A DNA stretch of 11,494 bases from an uncultured bacterium (lineage in GTDB: Bacteria; Spirochaetota; Brevinematia; DTOW01), in NCBI GenBank assembly GCA_937928175.1, contig CALFVP010000124.1, forward strand, positions 1 to 11,494, read 5' to 3'. The number at the start of each line of letters is the position of its first letter. Positions within the stretch are counted from its first letter, which is position 1. Of this stretch, positions 1 to 6,731 are shown piece after piece. Made by a program: the position numbers and the translations under genes. Below the pieces are notes generated by a model. The model saw only the letters and a program-made list of their open reading frames with translations, did no database searches and was not told the origin of the DNA.

Positions 1-424
1 TTGCACTTGGTAGATCTATCTTGTTAATCACAGGTAATATTTCTAATCCTTCTTCAAATGCAAGAAGAAAGTTAGTAAGTGTTTGAGCTTGAACTCCTTG
101 TGTTGCATCAACAAGTAATAAAGCTCCTTCACACGCTTTAAGTGCCCTTCTTACTTCAAAGTTAAAATCTACGTGTCCTGGGGTGTCTATAAGGTTAAAT
201 GTGTAAACTTTGCCATCTTTTGATTTGTATTTAAACGTTGCTGATTGTGCTTTAACGGTAATACCGTGTTCTCTCTCAACCGGCATAAAATCAAGAGCAG
301 GTGTATCACTGTTATCTTTTTCTTTTATTCCCCCTATTTCTAAAAGCCTGTCAGCTAAAGTTGATTTACCATGATCTATGTGAGCTATTATAGAAAAGTT
401 TCTAATCTTTTCAATTTCAATCAT
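1..424 (-). CDS. lepA: Elongation factor 4 (LepA), N-terminal part, cut by window edge
   Basis: LepA is a ribosome-associated translational GTPase that acts on stalled or back-translocating ribosomes. Only the first 141 residues are here, and the frame stays open to the window edge. The GTPase motifs appear in order: G1 AHIDHGKS (residues 14-21), G2 GITVKAQ (54-60), G3 DTPGH (80-84) and G4 NKID (134-137). The block RNFSIIAHIDHGKSTLADR separates it from TypA and EF-G. The ATG at 422-424 is the only reasonable start, because an in-frame TAA lies five codons upstream. No Shine-Dalgarno sequence precedes it. Two usually conserved spots differ: EREHGITV in place of ERERGITI, and NFEVRRAL where most LepA have SYEVSRSL, so a divergent LepA or a LepA paralogue is possible. 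It is divergent from the gene at 539. Confidence 0.93.
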   Translation of the reverse strand, partial: MIEIEKIRNFSIIAHIDHGKSTLADRLLEIGGIKEKDNSDTPALDFMPVEREHGITVKAQSATFKYKSKDGKVYTFNLIDTPGHVDFNFEVRRALKACEGALLLVDATQGVQAQTLTNFLLAFEEGLEILPVINKIDLPSA

Positions 425-492
425 ATTTAATAAATTTTAATATATTGTTACCTTATCAAGACAAGTAAAATTTTGGGTAATTTATGTTTAAT

Positions 493-522
493 TTGAATTG
501 GTAAACAAAGTTTTTGTATTAT
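493..522 (+). promoter_or_regulatory. Possible sigma-70-type promoter for the 539-7504 gene cluster
   Basis: In the 114-bp divergent region there is a TTGAAT (493-498) and a TATTAT (517-522) separated by 18 bp, close to the -35 and -10 consensus. Transcription would start near 529, which leaves almost no leader before the AAAGG ribosome-binding site at 527-531. That tight fit, and the AT-richness that makes chance matches common, keep this tentative. No clear promoter was found for lepA on the other strand. Confidence 0.3.
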
Positions 523-538
523 TTTCAAAGGTAAGAGT

Positions 539-2197
539 ATGAAAAAGTGGATTTTTTCTATATTGTTTTTGCTTCTAACAAAGTACGTTTTCACTGTTGA
601 TTTCTGGGAATTTAAAACGCTAGTAGGGAGTGTTTTTAATAGTGATCTGGAAAAAAAGTTTTTTGAAGATTATAGAAAGTTAGGTAAAATATCTGATATT
701 GATACTTGGTTGTTGATGGCTTCTGGAGTTTACGATAACGAAAAAATTAAGTATTACAGAAACTTTATTGATAAATTGGTTAGTGATATTAGTAATAGTT
801 TGGTAGGTCAAAAGATTTCAAGGTATGATTTAGCAAAGTATATATTTGATTATTTGCATAAGAATATTTTTAGGGACTATCTTGAGAAATCTACAGATCT
901 TGATCAATTAATTGATAGTGGGTATTACAACTGTGTTAACTCAACTGCTATGTATAACTTACTGCTAAAAAGATTTGGGTACGAACCTAAAGTTATTCAA
1001 TTACCTGATCATATATTTTCTGTTTTGTATTTTGATGGTTACAAGATAGAGATAGAAACAACTGCAAGGAAAGGTTTTGATGTTGTGAGAAATCCAGAAG
1101 CAATAAAGGAGTTAAAAAGTAGGACATCTTACGTGTATGTGCCTGAAGGTAAAGGTAGTAGAGTAGAGATAGGTGATAATGGTTTGATTGCTTCAATGTA
1201 TGCAAACCAAGTTTTGAATTATAAAGACATTAGCAATTACACAGAAATTCTGAAATGTTCAATCAAAGCTCTAATTTTGGAGACAAATTTGTTTTTAGCG
1301 TACACTAACTTAAGAAGTGCTTACATTGGTTTGTTTACAAAAGAGGTGAAAGTAGGGAACTATCAATTTGCTATAAATCTTGCCGAAGAGTCCCTTAAAA
1401 TATTTCCTAACGATAGAGAAATTAAAGATTTTTTGAAAATTTCTTACTACAATTACGTACTAGACTTAATAAACTTGGGTGAGTTTTCAAAATCTGCTCA
1501 GATAATTCTTTTTTTAAAAGATGAGAAATTTGAATACTTTAATTCAGTAAAGGAACTTATTGGTTACCTTGTTTACAAGTGGGGTAAAGATAAAATTTCA
1601 AAAGGAGATTATGAAGGTATTTTTTACGTTATAGATTTTGGTTATAAAATTGATAAGTATGGAACGTATTCGGCAGGAGTTAATTTATTGATTGATTTGT
1701 CTAAAGTTTTTTTGGCTAAAAAAGATTATAAAAAAGTGATATTTTACAATAAACTGTTTTTAAGCAAGTTTCCTGAGGGTAGTGAAGCAAAACGAAACCT
1801 TGGATATTATTACAATTTATGGGGTTTGGAGCTAATGAATTCTGGACTTTTAGAAGATTCTATTAAAGTTTTTGAAGAAGGAATAAAAGATTTACCAGAT
1901 GATAATGTTATTAAACAGAATTGTTCTATTAGTTATGCTAAACTTTCGCAGTTATACTTTGAGAAAAAAGATTTTGAAAGTTCTATGATATTTATAAACA
2001 GGGCTATTGAGCTTAATAACTCTAAACAACTTAACGAGATTAGAAGAAATATTTTCGTTGCTTGGGCTAAGTACCTAGCTTTTTCGGAAGAAAACTTCTC
2101 TAAAGCTAAGGAAGTTTGCCAAAACGGTTTGAAAATATACCCAAATGATGTTGAAATTAAATTGGTTTACGATTATGTTATTAAGAAAACTAAATAG
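539..2197 (+). CDS. Exported transglutaminase-like protein with C-terminal TPR-like repeats
   Basis: This 552-residue protein is not a family I can name. It begins with a basic start and a hydrophobic stretch (residues 1-19), which looks like a signal peptide or N-terminal anchor without a lipobox. Residues about 95-180 resemble the transglutaminase-like/papain fold: Cys132 in NCVNST, His158 in LPDHIF and Glu171 or Glu173 in KIEIETT have the order and spacing of a Cys-His-acid triad. The rest (about 240-552) is helical with TPR-like repeats, for example around 271-292, 395-420, 434-455, 468-492 and 519-541, several ending in the typical FPND/YPND turn. AAAGG at 527-531 lies 7 nt before the ATG. 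It stands first in a cluster, 18 nt before cdaA. It may act on cell-wall or envelope proteins outside the membrane; that role is inferred. A non-catalytic scaffold is also possible. Confidence 0.75.
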   Translation: MKKWIFSILFLLLTKYVFTVDFWEFKTLVGSVFNSDLEKKFFEDYRKLGKISDIDTWLLMASGVYDNEKIKYYRNFIDKLVSDISNSLVGQKISRYDLAKYIFDYLHKNIFRDYLEKSTDLDQLIDSGYYNCVNSTAMYNLLLKRFGYEPKVIQLPDHIFSVLYFDGYKIEIETTARKGFDVVRNPEAIKELKSRTSYVYVPEGKGSRVEIGDNGLIASMYANQVLNYKDISNYTEILKCSIKALILETNLFLAYTNLRSAYIGLFTKEVKVGNYQFAINLAEESLKIFPNDREIKDFLKISYYNYVLDLINLGEFSKSAQIILFLKDEKFEYFNSVKELIGYLVYKWGKDKISKGDYEGIFYVIDFGYKIDKYGTYSAGVNLLIDLSKVFLAKKDYKKVIFYNKLFLSKFPEGSEAKRNLGYYYNLWGLELMNSGLLEDSIKVFEEGIKDLPDDNVIKQNCSISYAKLSQLYFEKKDFESSMIFINRAIELNNSKQLNEIRRNIFVAWAKYLAFSEENFSKAKEVCQNGLKIYPNDVEIKLVYDYVIKKTK

Positions 2198-2215
2198 ATG
2201 TAGATTTAAGTAAAT

Positions 2216-3004
2216 ATGGATTTACTTGTGACTATAAAACCATATATATCGGGAATAATAGAGGTATCTTTGATATGGTTTATAGTGTACAAAACTCTTG
2301 ATTTTTTGAATAAAACTAAAGCAAAGGCAATAATAAATGGGATTTTAGTGTTTATATTAATTGGATTTGTATCAAAGTTTTTCAAGTTGGAAGTTATATC
2401 TTGGTTTTTTGATGTTATTATAAACTATTCTGTTCTTATTCTTATTCTTATTTTTAGAGAGGAGATAAGGGATATATTGCTTCATTTAGGATCTTTTAGA
2501 GTACTTAGCAAAAGGAAGTTAAAAACTAAGCAGTACGCTCATGAACTTAAAGAGTTAATTGAGGCTATAAATATAATGTCCGAGGAAAAAATAGGAGCTT
2601 TGATTGTACTTGAAAGAAGAGTGCCCTTGGATGTTTACATAGGTACAGGGATACAGTTTAACACTAGTATTTCTAAAGATAGACTTATTGGTATATTCAA
2701 TAAAAATTCTTCTTTTCACGATGGAGCAGTAATAATAAGGGGATTGAAAATAGTGGCTGTTGGGTGTGTATTACCTATTGGTCCATTGCCCCCGGATCTA
2801 CCTAACGATAGAATATCGAAAAGGCTTGGTACAAGACATAGAGCAGGGTATGGAATTTCAAGAGAAACTGATGCAATATCAATAATTGTATCCGAGGAAA
2901 CAGGAAAAATATCCTTATCGATGGATTTCTATTTCAATTACGATGTAGACTTAGAGGTGGTAGAAGATGTCATTAAAGACTACTTTGAGCAATTTAGTAG
3001 ATAA
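2216..3004 (+). CDS. cdaA: Diadenylate cyclase CdaA (c-di-AMP synthase, DisA_N domain)
   Basis: CdaA condenses two ATP into cyclic di-AMP, a second messenger controlling potassium and osmolyte uptake and cell-wall homeostasis. The 262-residue protein has three hydrophobic segments (about 12-30, 38-56, 60-80) followed by a cytoplasmic cyclase domain. The two family-defining motifs are intact: DGA (169-171, in SSFHDGAVIIRG) and RHR (207-209, in GTRHRAGYG). SEETG (226-230) is also typical. Length and layout match CdaA/DacA rather than DisA, which has no membrane segments and carries a C-terminal DNA-binding part. An in-frame TAA at 2207-2209 just upstream fixes the start at the ATG of 2216, although no good ribosome-binding site is seen; coupling to the gene 18 nt upstream is possible. 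Its 3' end overlaps cdaR by 38 nt, and the cdaA-cdaR pairing supports the call. Confidence 0.95.
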   Translation: MDLLVTIKPYISGIIEVSLIWFIVYKTLDFLNKTKAKAIINGILVFILIGFVSKFFKLEVISWFFDVIINYSVLILILIFREEIRDILLHLGSFRVLSKRKLKTKQYAHELKELIEAINIMSEEKIGALIVLERRVPLDVYIGTGIQFNTSISKDRLIGIFNKNSSFHDGAVIIRGLKIVAVGCVLPIGPLPPDLPNDRISKRLGTRHRAGYGISRETDAISIIVSEETGKISLSMDFYFNYDVDLEVVEDVIKDYFEQFSR

Positions 3005-3593
3005 GGTATTGGATAATTTAATACTAAAAGTAATTTCACTTTTTATAGCAGTATTGTTATGGTTTTATATAAAAGGAATAACTAATACAGAGTATGATTT
3101 TTATTTACCTTTGAACTATGTTGGCTTACCTTTTGATAAAGTTATAGTCAATCAGTCATCCCTTCCAAAGTATGCACTTGTTAAGGTCAAAGGTGAAAGA
3201 GAAAGAGTATCAAAACTTCTTGAATTACCAAAAAATTCAATTTACGCTTTAGTTGATTTATCTAAAATAAACGTTAAAAATCTGTATAAAGTGGAAGTGG
3301 TCTTACCAGAAGATATGAAAAGTTTTGATGTACAGGTTTACCCAAGTGAACTTTTTGTAGATATTGACGATATTGTGGAAACAAATTTAGCAATTGTTGT
3401 GAAAAACTCAAAAGATTACGTAGTGATTCCTAATGTTGTCCAAGTCAGAACAATTTCTAGAAATTTGAAAAGTATGACTAATTTGGAATTAGAAGTGGAT
3501 GTAAACAAAAAATTCGATAAATTGTCTTTACAAAACTATCCGTTTGTTACGTTTATACCTGATTTCGTAATTGTAAGTAATACTAATAATTAA
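2967..3593 (+). CDS. cdaR: YbbR-domain protein CdaR, probable regulator of CdaA
   Basis: The protein has 208 residues: a short cytoplasmic start, one membrane helix (about 18-36, ending in LLWFYIKG, a usual hallmark of YbbR proteins) and an outward-facing region with one clear YbbR-like beta domain (about 44-133) and a second, weaker one (about 134-200). Characterised CdaR proteins have up to four YbbR domains, so this is a short version. CdaR binds CdaA in the membrane and tunes cyclic di-AMP production. The start is well set: AGAGGTGG (2953-2960) lies 6 nt before the ATG, inside the cdaA coding region, so the two genes overlap by 38 nt and are probably translationally coupled. Confidence 0.88.
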   Translation: MSLKTTLSNLVDKVLDNLILKVISLFIAVLLWFYIKGITNTEYDFYLPLNYVGLPFDKVIVNQSSLPKYALVKVKGERERVSKLLELPKNSIYALVDLSKINVKNLYKVEVVLPEDMKSFDVQVYPSELFVDIDDIVETNLAIVVKNSKDYVVIPNVVQVRTISRNLKSMTNLELEVDVNKKFDKLSLQNYPFVTFIPDFVIVSNTNN

Positions 3594-3618
3594 TTTCTTA
3601 AACTATGAGAAAAGTTAG

Positions 3619-4806
3619 ATGTTATTTTATAATTTTAGTATTATGAAGGAATGTGTTATTATAACTTTACCTCCTATAAGTATAGATAATTTGCTTTGTT
3701 TATCTGAGGATAGGAGTTTTCATGAAATATACGTTGGTGGTAGATTTAAAATAGTTGATTGGCTGATAGGTAACTTTGAAAGGTTGGGAATTGAAGATTT
3801 TGTTATAATAACTAACAATAGGTCAATAGAAAGTCATATTAGTATTGCTTGGCAGGATTTGAAAGTGTTGGTTATTGTTAATAAAAAAGGCTTTTTTAAG
3901 TTTGAATTTTCAAATTTTAGTGTAAGTCAGTATATTGTACAGGACTTAAATTTAGGTGATTCTGTTTTTGATTTAGAAAACTTTTTGTATCAAAACTACA
4001 GAAAAGTGTTATGGTCTTTAGGGTACCCTATATGGTTTCCGTTGGAGGATTATTTTCAAGAGTTAAAAAACTTTTCAATAGGGTTATTATATTCCAAGCT
4101 TGGTTCATCTCAGTACTATCATACCTTTATACTATCTCAAAGGTATTTTTCTGAGGCTTTAGAAGCTATAAGGAATGAAACTGTAAATACTTTTATACAG
4201 ACATACAAATCTAACAATTCCTATGAAACTAAATACTTTTTATTTTTCCCGTTTTCCAATTTGAAGGAATATTTTAAGATGAACTTGAGTATATTGGATC
4301 AAAAGGTTATAAACGAGTTTGAGACTGTGTTTGGCAAGTATCCTATAAGGAGTAAATCCCAGTTTTTTTCTCCTGCGGTTATTGGTAGAAATGGTAGGTT
4401 CGTTAATTCTCTTATAGGTGATAATTCTTTTGTAGATGGAGTAATTGAGAATAGTATAGTGTGTCCTAATGTTAGGATAGAAAAAGATACAAAGGTAAGG
4501 AATGCTATAATTTATCCAGGAAATTGGATAGGTAAGAATGTTGAAATTAATAATGTGATAATAGATGAGTTTAATTTAGTTTATAAGTTTCCAAACATAG
4601 CTGATGATTGTGTTTTGGGTGGTAAGGGGTTAGGAGCTCCTAATACAAGGTATCCTTCTGTAATGAATTTTGATGCTACGTTGATAGGTAAAAACGTTAT
4701 TTTACCGAAAAAGGTACAGGTAAGTTTGAATGCTTACATTCCTTCAAATACCGATGTGACTAAATTGAAACTAGGTAGATATATAAAAAGTAGTACAGTT
4801 TTTTAG
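3619..4806 (+). CDS. Degenerate GlgC/GlgD-like nucleotidyltransferase with left-handed beta-helix tail
   Basis: The 395-residue protein aligns by eye with ADP-glucose pyrophosphorylase relatives, most like GlgD. VGGRFKIVDWLIGNFERLGI (39-58) matches the family pattern GGKFRIIDFxLSNxxNSGI. Residues about 250-376 form hexapeptide-type turns (NSLIGDNS, ENSIVCPNVRIEKD, VRNAIIYPGNWIGKNVEI) typical of the GlgC/GlgD beta-helix. The nucleotide-binding GGxGxRLxxLT loop and the RAKP lysine segment are missing; residues 15-38 read TLPPISIDNL and on instead, so catalysis is unlikely and a regulatory role is inferred. The tail past residue 325 is longer than in typical GlgD and adds another possible beta-helix stretch (353-376). 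The start is uncertain: 3619 is the longest choice with only a weak GAG upstream, while the ATG at 3643 (MKECVIIT) fits family N-termini better. It ends inside the ribosome-binding site of hisA. Confidence 0.7.
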   Translation: MLFYNFSIMKECVIITLPPISIDNLLCLSEDRSFHEIYVGGRFKIVDWLIGNFERLGIEDFVIITNNRSIESHISIAWQDLKVLVIVNKKGFFKFEFSNFSVSQYIVQDLNLGDSVFDLENFLYQNYRKVLWSLGYPIWFPLEDYFQELKNFSIGLLYSKLGSSQYYHTFILSQRYFSEALEAIRNETVNTFIQTYKSNNSYETKYFLFFPFSNLKEYFKMNLSILDQKVINEFETVFGKYPIRSKSQFFSPAVIGRNGRFVNSLIGDNSFVDGVIENSIVCPNVRIEKDTKVRNAIIYPGNWIGKNVEINNVIIDEFNLVYKFPNIADDCVLGGKGLGAPNTRYPSVMNFDATLIGKNVILPKKVQVSLNAYIPSNTDVTKLKLGRYIKSSTVF

Positions 4807-4810
4807 GAGG
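4805..4810 (+). promoter_or_regulatory. Strong ribosome-binding site of hisA, overlapping the upstream stop codon
   Basis: AGGAGG lies 5 nt before the hisA ATG. Its first two bases belong to the TAG stop (4804-4806) of the GlgD-like gene, so ribosomes ending there are placed directly for hisA initiation. This fixes the hisA start at 4816. Confidence 0.8.
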
Positions 4811-4815
4811 TAGTA

Positions 4816-5778
4816 ATGAGAAAAGTTATACCAGCTATTGATGTGTACGATGGTAAGGTTGTTAGGTTAACAAGAGGAGATTTCTCACAGATGGTTGTTT
4901 ACTCTGAAAATCCTTTAGAGGTGGTAAAATTTTTTAGATCTAGAGGCTTTAAGAGGATTCATTTAGTTGACCTTGAGGGTGCTAAAAATGGAGAAATTAG
5001 AACTTTATCGCTGATTAGAGAGATAAAGTCTAGTTTTAGTGATGTTGTAGTGCAATTTGGTGGTGGTGTGAGGTCTTACGAAGTTGCAAAAAACGTTTTA
5101 GAGGCTGGGGCTGATTTTGTTATTGTTGGCACAATGTTTGTTAAGGCACCTGAAGAGTTTAAAAAAGTACTAGACAGTTTTAGAGATAGATTAATACTTT
5201 CTCTAGATATTAACGTTGATAAAGTTGTTGTACATGGATGGCAAGCTGATACTTCTTTAACCGTTGATGAATGTTTTGAAAGAGCTATTAGAATGGGAGT
5301 TATTAGGATAATGTCAACAGATGTAACAAGAGATGGTACTTTGCTTGGTCCTAATATTAGTTTTGTATCTTCTTTGCTTAATACCATTAGAAAAAAGTAT
5401 TTCGATTTAATTATTGAAGATGTAATGAGTTTAGATTCCATTAAGAGTATAATAAACGAGAGCTTGGAGAGTTTAGTAAAGAGTGTGAATGATTTTATTG
5501 ATACTTTGAAAAGTCCGTACTCAGGAAATTACGAAGTTAGAAAAAGAATAGAAGAGTATGATGAAAGTATTGAAAAGTACAAAGAGATAATAAAGGCTAA
5601 CATACCTTGGGAAGAAATATTCAAAAAACATCCAAAACCTTTGTTAATAGTATCTGGTGGTATTTCAAGCGACAGTGATATTGAAGAGATTTTAAAAGTT
5701 AGTGATGATTTTTTGGAAGGTATTATTGTAGGTAAAAGTATATATGAAGGTAGGTTATCAATGTTTAACGTTAGATAA
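4816..5778 (+). CDS. hisA: HisA, ProFAR isomerase, with an ~80-residue insertion
   Basis: HisA opens the ring of ProFAR to give PRFAR in histidine synthesis, using a TIM barrel. Recognisable parts are IPAIDVYDGKVVRLTRGDF (5-23), the phosphate-site GGGVRS (82-87), GWQ (141-143), TDVTRDGT (168-175) and the second phosphate site SGGIS (280-284). Both catalytic aspartates are there: Asp9 and Asp169. The Ala-Ile-Asp and RLTRGD forms separate it from HisF. The protein has 320 residues where the family has about 240. The excess is one block, about residues 196-274, between helix alpha-6 and strand beta-7, rich in charged residues and predicted helical; the frame is unbroken and the flanking core is normal. 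No other his gene is in the window. It lies 9 nt after the GlgD-like gene and 20 nt before ribF. Confidence 0.93.
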   Translation: MRKVIPAIDVYDGKVVRLTRGDFSQMVVYSENPLEVVKFFRSRGFKRIHLVDLEGAKNGEIRTLSLIREIKSSFSDVVVQFGGGVRSYEVAKNVLEAGADFVIVGTMFVKAPEEFKKVLDSFRDRLILSLDINVDKVVVHGWQADTSLTVDECFERAIRMGVIRIMSTDVTRDGTLLGPNISFVSSLLNTIRKKYFDLIIEDVMSLDSIKSIINESLESLVKSVNDFIDTLKSPYSGNYEVRKRIEEYDESIEKYKEIIKANIPWEEIFKKHPKPLLIVSGGISSDSDIEEILKVSDDFLEGIIVGKSIYEGRLSMFNVR

Positions 5779-5798
5779 TACATTTTTCAGGTGGTAGG

Positions 5799-6731
5799 AT
5801 GGAAGTAATAAGAAGTATAGACAAGATTCCTAAAATGAAAAGAGCAGCGATATCAATAGGTGTGTTTGATGGTGTACATATAGGACATAGAAAAATACTT
5901 AAAAGTATGGTAGAGAAATTTAAAAGTTCGGGTAAAGAAGATTGTTATTTGTGCGTGTTAACTTTTCAGAATCATCCAGATTGGCTTAGAACTAAGACAA
6001 TATCACCAAAGCTTATCTCACCAGCGTATTATAAGCTTGAAATTTTTGAAAAAGAGTTTAATATAGATAAAACCTTTATAATAAGGTTTTCACCTTTTTT
6101 TCAAAGTATGGAACCTGAAGAATTTTTGGATTTACTTTTGTCAAGGGTTGATGAGTTAAGTATATTTGTTGGGTATAATTTTAGGTTTGGTTATCAAGCA
6201 CGGGGAGATATAGATTTCTTAATAAGAAATGCTAGTAGGTTTGGTTATGGACTTTTTATTGCCGATTTGGTAACCTACAACGGAATAAAAGTAAGTAGTA
6301 CTAAAATAAGGGAATTAATCCGTAACGGTGATATAGAATTAGCAAATACTCTTCTTCAGAGAAAGTTTTTTATGGAAGGTAAGGTTATAAAAGCTAAGGG
6401 TTTAGGAAAAAAAATAGGTTTTCCTACGGCAAATATAAGGAGTAAGTTCCAGATTTATCCGCTTTCGGGTGTTTACGGTACTGTAACAGAGATTGATAAT
6501 AAAAGATACAAAAGTTTGACTCATGTAGGTGAGTCAATAACGTTCGGTGGAGATCCATCTGATGTTGAAACGCACATAATAGGTTTTAACAAAGATATAT
6601 ACGGTAAAAGAATAAGAGTGTATTTTCACAAGTACTTGGGAGAAACGAAGTTTGTAAGTTCGATAAGTGAACTTAGCCAACTTATAAAAGAGTACGTTGA
6701 TATGTGGGAAAGTGAGGAAGTAGTATTATGA
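5799..6731 (+). CDS. ribF: Bifunctional riboflavin kinase / FAD synthetase RibF
   Basis: RibF phosphorylates riboflavin to FMN and adenylylates FMN to FAD. The 310 residues match the usual bifunctional length. The N-terminal FAD synthetase half shows GVFDGVHIGH (21-30, nucleotidyltransferase HxGH), GYNFRFG (125-131) and SSTKIRELI (166-174). The C-terminal kinase half shows AKGLGKKIGFPTANI (199-213, with the PTAN motif) and VYGT (225-228); Glu257 in VETHI lies where the family has its catalytic glutamate. Small departures are THVGESITFG for the usual NVGxxPTFG and LGETKF for LRxExKF. AGGTGG (5789-5794) lies 4 nt before the ATG. Its stop overlaps the pyrK start in an ATGA (6728-6731), so the two are translationally coupled. 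Making FAD next to an FAD enzyme is a sensible pairing. Confidence 0.95.
   Translation: MEVIRSIDKIPKMKRAAISIGVFDGVHIGHRKILKSMVEKFKSSGKEDCYLCVLTFQNHPDWLRTKTISPKLISPAYYKLEIFEKEFNIDKTFIIRFSPFFQSMEPEEFLDLLLSRVDELSIFVGYNFRFGYQARGDIDFLIRNASRFGYGLFIADLVTYNGIKVSSTKIRELIRNGDIELANTLLQRKFFMEGKVIKAKGLGKKIGFPTANIRSKFQIYPLSGVYGTVTEIDNKRYKSLTHVGESITFGGDPSDVETHIIGFNKDIYGKRIRVYFHKYLGETKFVSSISELSQLIKEYVDMWESEEVVL

Noticed and set aside
425..538. Hairpin formed by TTACC (447-451) and GGTAA (476-480)
   Set aside because: Five-base arms with a 24-nt loop in AT-rich DNA are expected by chance and no T-run follows.
5076..5441. A 121-codon minus-strand open frame inside hisA
   Set aside because: It is antisense to conserved HisA motifs, has no ribosome-binding site and its low-complexity Ser/Leu-rich translation resembles no family. 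Similar antisense frames in pyrK, purA and the TPR gene were dismissed for the same reason.
5401..5637. An intein, a frameshift or an inserted separate gene inside hisA
   Set aside because: The block is only about 80 residues, has no intein splice-junction motifs, stays in frame, and contains no start with a ribosome-binding site.
5779..5798. FMN riboswitch before ribF
   Set aside because: Only 20 nt separate hisA and ribF and none of the conserved FMN aptamer elements can fit.
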